A model generated the notes under the pieces. It saw only the letters and a program-made list of their open reading frames with translations. It did no database searches and was not told the origin of the DNA. From Saprospiraceae bacterium (GTDB taxonomy: Bacteria > Bacteroidota > Bacteroidia > Chitinophagales > Saprospiraceae): DNA of 64,000 nt. Where the stretch lies: contig JADKBO010000059.1 of NCBI GenBank assembly GCA_016715105.1, forward strand, positions 62,001 to 126,000, written 5' to 3'. This document shows positions 51,486 through 59,660 of this stretch, in pieces. Positions within the stretch are counted from its first letter, which is position 1. The number at the start of each line of letters is the position of its first letter. The position numbers and the translations under genes are program-made.

Positions 51486-53717
51486 ATGAAAAGCTATCTA
51501 TTTATTCCATTATTACTTCTTGGGTTTGAAATTTTTGGGCAAGAATCAGCTCTGGATTCAGTCCAGCACCTACCAGAAATTAGCATTGTAGGAGACAAGA
51601 ATAAAACCATTCCGGGCTCGGGTCAATACATCAGCACTCGTCAATTATCGATGCTCAATCAATCAAATGTCAATCACGTTTTGAGGTCAGTTCCAGGTGT
51701 AAATGTCAGAGACGAAGAAGGTTTTGGTTTGAGACCAAACATAGGCTTGAGAGGTACTTCTGTCAACCGAAGTGCGAAAATCACCTTGATGGAAGATGGT
51801 ATCCTCATTGCCCCAGCTCCTTATGCAGACCCATCTGCGTATTACTTTCCTACTTTTGCAAGGATGCAGGCAGTTGAGGTTTTGAAGGGAAGCAGCCAGA
51901 TCAAATATGGCCCTTACACAGTTGGCGGTGCGGTCAACCTCATCTCAACCGCCATTCCAAAAACGTTTAAAGGATTTGCTCAACTTTCATACGGTAGTTT
52001 TGGCACCAACCAGCAAAGGGTTTGGGTGGGCGATAGCAAGTCAAATTTTGATTATGTTTTTGAAGTTAATAGGTTGGCAAGTAATGGTTTTAAAGAACTT
52101 GACAATGGTGGAAAAACGGGATTTGATAGGAGGGATGTGATGGGTAAGTTGAGGTGGCATACTTCAGAGAGCGCCAATATTCCACAATCTTTAACTTTTA
52201 AATTTTTGAATACCACCGAAGAAGGTAATGAAAGTTATTTGGGGTTAACGTATGAAGATTATAAAGAAAATCCATTGAGGAGATATGCGGCAACTCAAAA
52301 CGATCTTTTGGATTTGAAACACAGCCATATATCTTTAACCCATACCATTGCACCCACTAAAGGTTTTACCATCAGTACAGTTGGATATTATTCCACAACT
52401 TTCAGAGATTGGGCAAGAGTAAATACCATTGGAGGCCAGAGTCTCAATAACATTCTTGCAAACCCAAGTTTGCACCAAATTCCTTATCAAACCATGGTTG
52501 GTCAAACGGATGGTAATTTAGATTATCAAAGTGCGGCCAGAACATATTTTTCAAAAGGCATACAATCCAATGCGCAATATTCTTTTAACACTAATGATGT
52601 TTTTCATAAGATTCAAGTTGGATTGAGGTATCATTCAGATCAAGCAGATCGATATGCTACCAAATCGGTCTATGCCATGTCAAATGGCACTATGATTTTG
52701 ACAAATGCGGGCGTAAAAGGCAATCAAGAAAATCAAATCAGAAATGCAACTGCCTTTGCTTCTTATATCCATTACGACATTATGTTTAAAGGGTTGAAGT
52801 TAAGTCCAGGAGTGAGGTATGAAAATATCAATTTTGAATTTGAAAACTATGGCAACGCTGACAATGGAAGACTTGGCAACGCACTTAAAAATGCATCAAA
52901 TGAGTTAGGTATTTTGCTTCCTGGATTAGGTTTGAAATATGATTTCAACAATCACGCAAGTGCTTTCGCTGGTGTACACAAAGGATTTTCTCCTCCAGGA
53001 ATGCCATCTGTAACTTCCACAACAGGACAGGCCAAAGAAGAAACTGCCACTAACTATGAATTGGGTTACCGTTATGAGAAAAGAGGATTGAATTTACAAT
53101 TAGTTGGTTTTATCAACGACTATAAAAATATTTTGGGCTCAGATAATGTCTCTGGAGGTGGTGCAGGCAGTGGAGATATGTTTAATGCGGGCAATGCCTT
53201 GACCAAAGGGCTAGAATTGAGTTTTGAGTATAACCTCCTTCATAAAGAAGACCAACTTTCGGCAATCAAACTTCCACTGAACATAACTTACACTTATACA
53301 GATGCAAGATTCCAAGATGTATTTGTGAATGCAGGAGGAGATTGGGGGAGTGGACAAATAAATCGCACTGACTTGATTCCTTTTGTCACACCACATTTAT
53401 TGACTGCAAGTTTGGGAATCTCATACAATAAATTGAATGCCTCATTGGTAAGTCGATACGTAGGTGAGACCAGAATTAAACCAGGTCAAGAGGAAACTAT
53501 AATTCCTGCCAGTGGTGTAAATTACAATGATGTAAATGCAATAGCGGGATTTTTACTTTTGGATTTCACGGCCAACTACCAGTTTAGTAAGTACTTGACA
53601 GCTTTTACAACACTCAATAATATAACAAATAGCAATAGCATCTCTTCAAACCTACCAAATGGCTACAGGCCAAATATGCCATTAAATGCAAACATAGGGG
53701 TGAAATTAGATTTTTAA
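51486..53717 (+). CDS. TonB-dependent outer-membrane receptor (FecA/siderophore type)
   Basis: From ATG 51486 a signal peptide (MKSYLFIPLLLLGFEIFGQ) leads to a plug domain: LPEISIVGDKNKTIPGSGQYIS, VLRSVPGVNVRDEEGFGLRPNIGLRGT and EVLKGSSQIKYGPYTVGGAVNLIST, then a 22-strand barrel ending NIGVKLDF. No N-terminal CarboxypepD_reg domain is present, so it is the simple FecA-like type for ferric chelates rather than a SusC. The iron-type operator upstream supports regulated iron import. The energising TonB-ExbBD genes are outside the window. A strong terminator follows. Confidence 0.9.
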   Translation: MKSYLFIPLLLLGFEIFGQESALDSVQHLPEISIVGDKNKTIPGSGQYISTRQLSMLNQSNVNHVLRSVPGVNVRDEEGFGLRPNIGLRGTSVNRSAKITLMEDGILIAPAPYADPSAYYFPTFARMQAVEVLKGSSQIKYGPYTVGGAVNLISTAIPKTFKGFAQLSYGSFGTNQQRVWVGDSKSNFDYVFEVNRLASNGFKELDNGGKTGFDRRDVMGKLRWHTSESANIPQSLTFKFLNTTEEGNESYLGLTYEDYKENPLRRYAATQNDLLDLKHSHISLTHTIAPTKGFTISTVGYYSTTFRDWARVNTIGGQSLNNILANPSLHQIPYQTMVGQTDGNLDYQSAARTYFSKGIQSNAQYSFNTNDVFHKIQVGLRYHSDQADRYATKSVYAMSNGTMILTNAGVKGNQENQIRNATAFASYIHYDIMFKGLKLSPGVRYENINFEFENYGNADNGRLGNALKNASNELGILLPGLGLKYDFNNHASAFAGVHKGFSPPGMPSVTSTTGQAKEETATNYELGYRYEKRGLNLQLVGFINDYKNILGSDNVSGGGAGSGDMFNAGNALTKGLELSFEYNLLHKEDQLSAIKLPLNITYTYTDARFQDVFVNAGGDWGSGQINRTDLIPFVTPHLLTASLGISYNKLNASLVSRYVGETRIKPGQEETIIPASGVNYNDVNAIAGFLLLDFTANYQFSKYLTAFTTLNNITNSNSISSNLPNGYRPNMPLNANIGVKLDF

Positions 53718-53759
53718 TAAGCCTTCAAAATATAGTTTGTTTTTAATTGTTTTTCTTCT

Positions 53760-53792
53760 GCATCATTCAGGAAGTTTCTGAATGATGCTTTT
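53760..53792 (+). terminator. Rho-independent terminator of the TonB-receptor gene
   Basis: Perfect 11-bp stem GCATCATTCAG / CTGAATGATGC (53760-53770 and 53778-53788), 7-base loop GAAGTTT, followed by a T run at 53789-53792. It lies ~43 bases after the stop of the receptor gene. The rest of the gap 53718-54106 shows no other feature apart from a TAAATTTG box at 54006. Confidence 0.85.
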
Positions 53793-54106
53793 AATTCATG
53801 GAATGAATATGGGCAATTTCAAAATTAAAAAGCCTTGATTGATATTCAACTACACTAAATATTGGGAATTTATTAGTTTCAAAATAAAGTTTTCCAATTA
53901 ATCCTTTGATTTTATATTTCTCTACTCACATTAATTATCAGCAATGGCTTGTTTGTCTCACATTGGATAATAAAAGTTGAAATTAATGATGTTGTGAGCT
54001 TGCTATAAATTTGCTTTATAAGAACCAAGTCATTTTATTTGTGTTTTAAAATCCTTTAAATAAAAGCAAACGGCAAATAAGACTTACTCAATCAACCAAA
54101 CAACAA

Positions 54107-54853
54107 ATGAAAAAAAGAGAAAAACTGGCCATTATTCCCCAATTCTATCCGGGTGCAAGCACAACCATAGATAGTGTGAATCATCTTATAGATTTCATTG
54201 AAAATGAATTGGATTTAGAAACCAATAAAGTCATGATGGCTGACAGCATTTGTAGCGATGATGTAAACTCCATTCAATATCCATCAAGAGCTTTGGAATT
54301 CTTAGGTCCATTCAAAATGGGAGGTTTGGACGGATTTCCATTTACAGGCCTCACTGGCATGGCTGCTTTTGCAAGTCATGTTCCCGATGATGGTGCAATT
54401 TTTATTTATTATGGGCCGCATATCGGAGTTTCAAAAGCGGGTAAAATAGGAGAAATAACGAGAAAGGGTCAAAATCATGTGAGTGGTTGTTGTGGTGCCG
54501 CCAAAGCTGGCTTAAATAAATTAATTGCTGATACCATAGTCGAAGGAAATGTCACAGATATGGATTATCAAATGAATTCGATAGAGCAAATTTTATTGAA
54601 GGAAAAGGATAGAATTTTGCTTTCAAAAGAACCTTTATTTGAAGCAACCGAAGTAATTTATGAGGCAATTGACAAGCGCATAAACGACCTTGTTGCAAAC
54701 ACAAATTTCAAATGTAATTGGATCGTTTTGGTAGGTGCAATCTTAATCAATAGTGATGCTGATATGGGTTCATTTACCAAAACAAAAAGATTTGATGTGA
54801 TTGATTTGGGAGCAAAAACCAGAAAAGATTATTTAAAAGCATACATATTATAA
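54107..54853 (+). CDS. LCIB/LCIC-type beta-like carbonic anhydrase
   Basis: A 248-residue protein without signal peptide. It shows the LCIB-family active-site order: MADSICSDDVN (Cys49, Asp51/Asp52), GLDGFPFTGLTG, FIYYGPHIGVS (His105), IGEITRKG (Arg119) and the SGCCGAAKAGLNKL helix (Cys128/Cys129). Cys-His-Cys is the Zn triad of beta-type carbonic anhydrases and Asp-Arg the dyad. LCIB proteins are best known from algal CO2-concentrating mechanisms (theta class in diatoms), with bacterial homologues. It would interconvert CO2 and bicarbonate in the cytosol. Three bases before the bestrophin gene, so the two are translated from one mRNA. Confidence 0.8.
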   Translation: MKKREKLAIIPQFYPGASTTIDSVNHLIDFIENELDLETNKVMMADSICSDDVNSIQYPSRALEFLGPFKMGGLDGFPFTGLTGMAAFASHVPDDGAIFIYYGPHIGVSKAGKIGEITRKGQNHVSGCCGAAKAGLNKLIADTIVEGNVTDMDYQMNSIEQILLKEKDRILLSKEPLFEATEVIYEAIDKRINDLVANTNFKCNWIVLVGAILINSDADMGSFTKTKRFDVIDLGAKTRKDYLKAYIL

Positions 54854-54856
54854 ATC

Positions 54857-55498
54857 ATGTATACCAAACGCAACTATGGGTTTTGGATGACCTTCAATTG
54901 GTCCAAAAAACCTTTTTTAATTGGATTTGCTTACGCGGCAATCATTGTGTTGATCGCGCATTACTTAAATATCAATTGGCAGATTAATATTGCAATTCCG
55001 TGGCAACCAGTGAGCATCATTGGTATTGCAGTGGCTTTTTATTTGGGTTTTAAAAACAATGCCAGTTATGATCGAACTTGGGAAGCCAGAAAGATATGGG
55101 GCGGTATTGTAAACAATAGTCGGTCTTTTGGGGCTGCGACTGTGGCATTTATTCAAGGTGAAAATGCGGCGGCCATTCGGAAGCAAGTCATTTATCGCCA
55201 TGTTGCCTGGCTTACTGCTCTTCGGTATCAATTGCGTTTATCTCGAGAATGGGAACATACAGAAGAGCGAATAGCCGGAAAATATTTTCCTACAAGTTCA
55301 GAACAATATTTTGAAAATCTTGACAAAGAGTTGTGTGGTTTCATGACCAAAGAAGAAGCAATCGGATTATTGAGCAAGTCAAATATCGCCACCCAAATAT
55401 TGAAAAATCAGGCGGTCTATTTACAGGAATTAAAAGATAAAGAGTATTTTGACGATTTCAGGACATGGAATTCTAAACTTGACAATTTGACCTTTTAG
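54857..55498 (+). CDS. Bestrophin-family anion channel, N-terminal part (interrupted by an amber codon)
   Basis: Residues match the bestrophin/UPF0187 opening: N-terminal helices (FLIGFAYAAIIVLIAHYLNI, VSIIGIAVAFYLGFKNNASYDRTWEARKIWG) carrying the family signature FKNN-SYDR-WE-R--WG, then SRSF, WLTALRYQLR and the cytosolic helices. The frame stops at TAG 55496-55498 exactly where the family has a polar loop, and continues in the same frame afterward. Bacterial bestrophins are pentameric anion channels; algal ones carry bicarbonate. Nonsense mutation, base error and stop-restart are all possible. Length with the second part is ~332 codons, as expected. Confidence 0.85.
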   Translation: MYTKRNYGFWMTFNWSKKPFLIGFAYAAIIVLIAHYLNINWQINIAIPWQPVSIIGIAVAFYLGFKNNASYDRTWEARKIWGGIVNNSRSFGAATVAFIQGENAAAIRKQVIYRHVAWLTALRYQLRLSREWEHTEERIAGKYFPTSSEQYFENLDKELCGFMTKEEAIGLLSKSNIATQILKNQAVYLQELKDKEYFDDFRTWNSKLDNLTF

Positions 55499-55855
55499 AT
55501 GATCAAGGAAGAAGTGAACGGATCAAAAACTTTCCATTTCCAAGACAGTATGCTTCAACTGCACTTTTTGCAAACTTTATATTTTGCTGCGCTCATTCCA
55601 TTTGGATTATTAGATATTTTCTTAAATACAGAAAGCAAATTGCATTGGTTTGTCATCCCTTTTTCAGGACTCATCACTTGGGTATTTTTCTTGATGGAGA
55701 AAATTGGCGATTATTCAGAAAACCCTTTTGAGGGTTCTTATAATGATATTCCAATAACTTCCATTTCCAGAAGTATTGAAATTGATTTGCGCCAAATGAT
55801 AGATGATGAAAATATTCCGGCACCAGTGAAAAGCGAACACGGCTTCTTAATGTAA
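55499..55855 (+). CDS. Bestrophin-family anion channel, C-terminal part
   Basis: Same frame as the preceding entry, starting with an ATG that touches the TAG (TAGATG). It contains the third and fourth helices (LHFLQTLYFAALIPFGLLDIF, LHWFVIPFSGLITWVFFLMEKIG) and the conserved tail SENPFEGSYNDIPIT, SRSIEIDLRQM. NPF-G-NDIP is the bestrophin Ca-clasp-like region. The number of residues across the stop equals that of an uninterrupted family member. Restart at the ATG could give a split two-chain channel, but a single misread or mutated codon is simpler. Confidence 0.8.
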   Translation: MIKEEVNGSKTFHFQDSMLQLHFLQTLYFAALIPFGLLDIFLNTESKLHWFVIPFSGLITWVFFLMEKIGDYSENPFEGSYNDIPITSISRSIEIDLRQMIDDENIPAPVKSEHGFLM

Positions 55856-55912
55856 TAAATTGATCATTTCATCAAAGTTCATGAGTTACAAACCGTAAAA
55901 CTTAAATCAACA

Positions 55913-56452
55913 ATGGAAAAAGTCCTTTTTATTTTATTATTTCTGCAATCTATTTTTTTGAATGCTCAGGACAATGACCCTTGGACTGTTTATATGTCTC
56001 CAGCTGCCGTGCATGAATTATTTGCAAAATACACAGGAGCGTTTCAACTTGAAATTGAAATGAGCGGAATGAACGAGCCCATTAAAATTGGATCAATGCA
56101 TCAAATGATTTTGGGAGGACGATTTTTGGAATTAAAGCAAAAAGGGTCGATGATGGGTATGGATTATGAAGCCCTTTCCACCATTGGATTCAACACCATT
56201 GACCAAACTGTTTCTATGACTTCAATTACCAATATGGGCACAGGTACTTTAGCCTTACAAGGTTTGTGGGACGAACAGACAAAAACAGCAAATCTACGCG
56301 GGAAATTGACCAATCCAGTTTCCAAAAAATCCATGAATGTACGCCAAACCATACAATTTGCTGATGCAAATACCATATTGATAGACAATTATGATCAAGA
56401 AGAAAATCATCCAGAAAAGAAGACAATACAATATAAATTTGTGAGGAAGTAA
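55913..56452 (+). CDS. Secreted DUF1579 protein
   Basis: A 179-residue protein with signal peptide (KVLFILLFLQSIFLNAQ). The DUF1579 core is visible: the opening HELFAKYTGAFQLEIEM, MILGGRFLELKQKGSMMGMDYEALSTIGFN, TSITNMGTGTLALQGLWDEQTKT, LRGKLTNPVSKKSMNVRQTI. Such proteins are exported and of unknown function; the fold is probably lipocalin-like. It lies 57 bases after the bestrophin gene, which allows co-transcription, but its export makes a direct role in bicarbonate handling doubtful. It converges with the LytTR gene. Confidence 0.82.
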   Translation: MEKVLFILLFLQSIFLNAQDNDPWTVYMSPAAVHELFAKYTGAFQLEIEMSGMNEPIKIGSMHQMILGGRFLELKQKGSMMGMDYEALSTIGFNTIDQTVSMTSITNMGTGTLALQGLWDEQTKTANLRGKLTNPVSKKSMNVRQTIQFADANTILIDNYDQEENHPEKKTIQYKFVRK

Positions 56453-56481
56453 AGCCTTATGGCTGATAATTAATCCTAGTA

Positions 56482-57207
56482 TTATTTTTTGGAAAGATGA
56501 TCAATTTTGTATTTGTAGGTGCTGCCTATTGGAATTTCTGACTTATCCAACCAAAGCCTATTTCCTTCAATCGTCGAAATAGAAGCCAAACTGATGATGT
56601 AAGATTTGTGAATTCTGATGAATTTTGATTCAGGTAGTGCATCTTCAAATTCTTGTATTTTTTGTAAAACCATGACCATTCCTTGTGTTTTGGTAAATAC
56701 TTTCACATAATTTCCATAACCCTGAAAATAAATGATGTCACTGTGATTGACCTTGTGAATTTTTTTATCGGCTTTGAGAAAAATGTAATCAGTCAAAGTT
56801 TCTGTTTCTTCTTTGACAATGACAGTTTGTTCAGCAGGGAGGTCGAGTTTTAATTTTTCAAAGATGCGATTGGCAGTCTTTAAAAAACGTTCAAATGTGA
56901 TAGGCTTTAAAAGATAATCAACCACATTTTCAAATTCATAACTGTCCACGGCATATTCAGAATAGGCTGTTGCCAAAACTACAAGTGGAGGATTTTTGAT
57001 GGTTTTCAAAAAATCAAGACCAGTCAATTCAGGCATTTGAATATCTAAAAAGAGCAAGTCTACTGGTTGTTTTTGCAAAATGTTGATGGCTTCAATGGCA
57101 TTGCTGCATTCCTTGACCACTTCAAATGCGTGTAATTTTGATAAATGCATTTTGATGATGCCACGTGCCATGGGTTCGTCATCGACAATGATTGTTTTTA
57201 TTTTCAT
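56482..57207 (-). CDS. LytTR-family response regulator
   Basis: A 241-residue regulator: receiver with Asp55 in LLFLDIQMPE and Lys ~105 in LLKPITF, then a LytTR DNA-binding domain (DYIFLKADKKIHKVNHSDIIYFQGYGNYVKVFT..FIRIHKSYIISLASISTIEG). It overlaps the kinase stop by 4 bases (ATGA), which makes it the cognate partner. LytTR regulators in Bacteroidota usually control nearby or envelope genes by binding direct repeats. The divergent genes from 58383 are possible targets by position. Confidence 0.94.
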   Translation of the reverse strand: MKIKTIIVDDEPMARGIIKMHLSKLHAFEVVKECSNAIEAINILQKQPVDLLFLDIQMPELTGLDFLKTIKNPPLVVLATAYSEYAVDSYEFENVVDYLLKPITFERFLKTANRIFEKLKLDLPAEQTVIVKEETETLTDYIFLKADKKIHKVNHSDIIYFQGYGNYVKVFTKTQGMVMVLQKIQEFEDALPESKFIRIHKSYIISLASISTIEGNRLWLDKSEIPIGSTYKYKIDHLSKK

Positions 57208-58202
57208 AATTGAATGGATAATTTTACTGTATATCGATTTTCAGAGGTGTTAATTTGCAATTGGTGTCTTTTTGGATAAATCAATTGTAATCTTTTTTTG
57301 ACATTATTGAGCCCTGTGCCGAGTTTTTCACGTTCCAAATTCGAACCAGAAACATTGTTATCGCAAAAGAAAGTTAACACACCATCCTTTACTTCGAGCT
57401 GTATATCGACATAAGGATCCTTGGAGTTGCGATTCGCGCCGTGTTTGAAACAATTCTCTACAAAAGTAATCAATATCAGGGGTGCTATTTTAAGATTGGC
57501 AAAATCACCAGTTCTTTCCAAATTAATTTTGCCAGAATCAGGAAGCCGACTTTTTTCCAAATTGATGTAATTATTGATGAATTGAAATTCCTTTTCCAAG
57601 GCTACGTATTCTTTATCAGTTTGCTCTAGGGAATATCTCAATAGCGAAGAAAGTTTTTCCACAACATCTGCAGCTTTTTCAGACCGTTCTAAACACAAAA
57701 AATAAATATTATTGAGGTTATTAAATAAAAAATGTGGATTGATTTGGCTTTTTAAAGATTTGAGTTCTGATTGTCTGATGAGTAATTGTTGTTCATAATT
57801 ACGATTGGTTTGTGCCGCCAATCTTTGCAAACCGATAAAACCAAATACCGCTGAAGTGGTAATAAAATATCTCCCAAAATCTAAAATCAAGATGCCAATT
57901 TGATAATTGAAATAATGGGCATAAGTAAAATATCCAGTGATGGCTTGAGTCAAAAGTATGAATATCAAAATGCTGAATGCGTACAAGCCATATTTTTGCC
58001 GGTCAAATAAATAAGGTATCAGTACTAAGTTGTGAAACATCACCAGCACAATGGTTGGCATGATGTAAAAAAAAGCTTGTAACCAGGTATGTTCAAATAT
58101 ATTTTCACTTGATAAATACTGGATGATCATAAATATCAACACTAAAAAAATAGCGATGAAGTTGGCCCACGATTCTTTAGCTACAATTGATTTTATTTCC
58201 AT
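57204..58202 (-). CDS. LytS-type sensor histidine kinase (PF06580 type)
   Basis: Four transmembrane helices in the first ~140 residues (for example FIAIFLVLIFMIIQYL, FFYIMPTIVLVMFHNLVLI, LYAFSILIFILLTQAI), a coiled coil, the His_kinase box LKSQINPHFLFNNLNNIYFL with the phospho-His and a HATPase domain (FVENCFKHGANR, GTGLNNVKKRLQLIY). ATG 58202 is chosen over the longer frame start at 58307 because the upstream 35 codons are not family-like and would cover the -7 box. There is no sensory domain outside the membrane part, so the stimulus is probably a membrane-borne ligand or peptide. Confidence 0.9.
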   Translation of the reverse strand: MEIKSIVAKESWANFIAIFLVLIFMIIQYLSSENIFEHTWLQAFFYIMPTIVLVMFHNLVLIPYLFDRQKYGLYAFSILIFILLTQAITGYFTYAHYFNYQIGILILDFGRYFITTSAVFGFIGLQRLAAQTNRNYEQQLLIRQSELKSLKSQINPHFLFNNLNNIYFLCLERSEKAADVVEKLSSLLRYSLEQTDKEYVALEKEFQFINNYINLEKSRLPDSGKINLERTGDFANLKIAPLILITFVENCFKHGANRNSKDPYVDIQLEVKDGVLTFFCDNNVSGSNLEREKLGTGLNNVKKRLQLIYPKRHQLQINTSENRYTVKLSIQL

Positions 58203-58206
58203 GATG

Positions 58207-58214
58207 CAAAAATA
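58207..58214 (-). promoter_or_regulatory. Candidate -7 box (TATTTTTG, minus strand) of the LytS gene
   Basis: On the minus strand TATTTTTG precedes ATG 58202 by only 4 bases, the same very close spacing as at the ATPase gene. If functional, the mRNA is leaderless or nearly so. Confidence 0.3.
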
Positions 58215-58382
58215 CAGGTCCCTTTCACATTCCTCAAATAAATTACATTTATCAATTACACCCTTCTTTTTGTCCCGTTTGTCATTAAAATGACCAAATT
58301 CAACCATAATTTTTTGAAATGAGCGGTTGATTGAAGCATCTTGCTCCAGATTTGATCAAGCAAACTATTTTTGTCGACACTT

Positions 58383-59015
58383 ATGATCGAATATTTGGAA
58401 TTGGGGAGATTGAAAAATATCCAGCCCTTGGTTTGGATTTGTTTGGTTTGGCTGTTGGCCATACCCAGAAATGTACATGCCCAAGTGTATAATTATGATA
58501 TTTATATTGATGATGTTAAGGCAGGCAAAATGGAAGTTTCAAAAAGTACATACGTTAATGGAGGAGCGGTCATTGACCTTTCTTCAAAAATGAAAGTAGG
58601 TGGCATTGGAACCAATGAAATTGAAATTTATTCGACGACGTATTTTAAAAAAGGGACACTTACAGATTCAGAAAGTGTAGTTGAGCGCAATCGGAGAATT
58701 AAAGAACAGGTGATTGTAAAATATGACAACAGTCGGTATTTAGTCAGCCGCAGGAACGAGAATCCTTTGGTTATGCAGGAAGGCATTTCTATGACAATGG
58801 CTGAATTATTTTATAAAGAACCCATTGGTGTTTTATCTGTTTTTTCAGAGAGGTATGGCGAAAAATGTAAGATAAAGGTCTTAAAAACAAGTACTTATGA
58901 AATTGTCTTACCGACTGGCGGCAGTACGGTTTACCACTATGACCGCGGAAAATGTGTATTAATTGAAAGTATTGGAAATATTCAATCAATGACCATGAAA
59001 TTAAAATCAAAATGA
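58383..59015 (+). CDS. Secreted DUF6134-like protein
   Basis: A 211-residue exported protein (signal region WICLVWLLAIPRNVHAQ). It starts YNYDIYIDDVKAGKMEVSKS and is beta-rich (DLSSKMKVGG, VIVKYDNSRYLVSRRNENP), with the later VFSERYGEKCKIKV and STVYHYDRGKCVLIES. The pattern of a V-G-x-M/V-x-V-[SR]-K hairpin followed by paired strands resembles DUF6134 or YceI-neighbourhood secreted proteins; no role is known. ATG 58383 gives a good signal peptide. Its stop overlaps the start of the next gene (ATGA), so the three genes to 60314 form an operon. Confidence 0.65.
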   Translation: MIEYLELGRLKNIQPLVWICLVWLLAIPRNVHAQVYNYDIYIDDVKAGKMEVSKSTYVNGGAVIDLSSKMKVGGIGTNEIEIYSTTYFKKGTLTDSESVVERNRRIKEQVIVKYDNSRYLVSRRNENPLVMQEGISMTMAELFYKEPIGVLSVFSERYGEKCKIKVLKTSTYEIVLPTGGSTVYHYDRGKCVLIESIGNIQSMTMKLKSK

Positions 59016-59659
59016 TGAAAAGGAATGTGCTTTTCATATGTTTAGCCTTATTGTTTTTGAGCGACATGAGTGCTCAATCTCAAGAACCAGAGTATCAAAC
59101 TATTTTCAGTAAAAGAGCCAATAGGAATGGTAGTGGTGTGAGAGGATATGCGACCATTATGCATGCCTATCATCCTGTTTTTGCCACTAATAAAACTCAT
59201 CATTTCAACGGAGGTGGTATAGAAGGTGGCCTCAACATCAAAAAGAAACTTTCCATTGGACTTTCTTTTAGGTCAGTAGCCGAGCTCGGAGACGATTTTG
59301 GTTCAAATGTTGTCATTGATCCTGATAATTCCAGGTCAGCGATGATGTTTGGTTTAAACAGTACGTATCGACATAGACCTGAGAAAGCGATCCATATGGC
59401 CTATTCAGTTTTTACTGGGGGTTTACTTTTACAGGAATTGGAATTGGTAGGAAGCAATCAATACAAATCATCCTTAGCTTGTGGTTTTACCATCAACCCA
59501 ATGGTAAAAGTGGAGGCTAATTTGATGTCTTGGATTTCTGTATATGGCGGCATCGGCTACAGGTTTAGTCAAAACAAGGAGGCTTTTGGTGTGAATATGG
59601 CAAAAGATTTGAACGGGGCCATTTTTCAAATAGGTATTAATTTTGGAAGAATCAGATAA
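59012..59659 (+). CDS. Small outer-membrane beta-barrel protein, copy 1
   Basis: A 215-residue protein with signal peptide (KRNVLFICLALLFLSDMSAQ), eight or so amphipathic strands (GGGIEGGLNIKKKLSIGLSF, AMMFGLNSTYRHRPEKAIHMAY) and the ending GIGYRFSQNK..FQIGINFGRIR, a barrel-closing strand. It overlaps the DUF6134-like gene by 4 bases. The following gene is a paralogue that shares GIGYRF and the order of strands. No porin or transport motif is recognised; a small OmpA/OmpW-like barrel is a reasonable guess. Confidence 0.68.
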   Translation: MMKRNVLFICLALLFLSDMSAQSQEPEYQTIFSKRANRNGSGVRGYATIMHAYHPVFATNKTHHFNGGGIEGGLNIKKKLSIGLSFRSVAELGDDFGSNVVIDPDNSRSAMMFGLNSTYRHRPEKAIHMAYSVFTGGLLLQELELVGSNQYKSSLACGFTINPMVKVEANLMSWISVYGGIGYRFSQNKEAFGVNMAKDLNGAIFQIGINFGRIR

Positions 59660-59660
59660 A

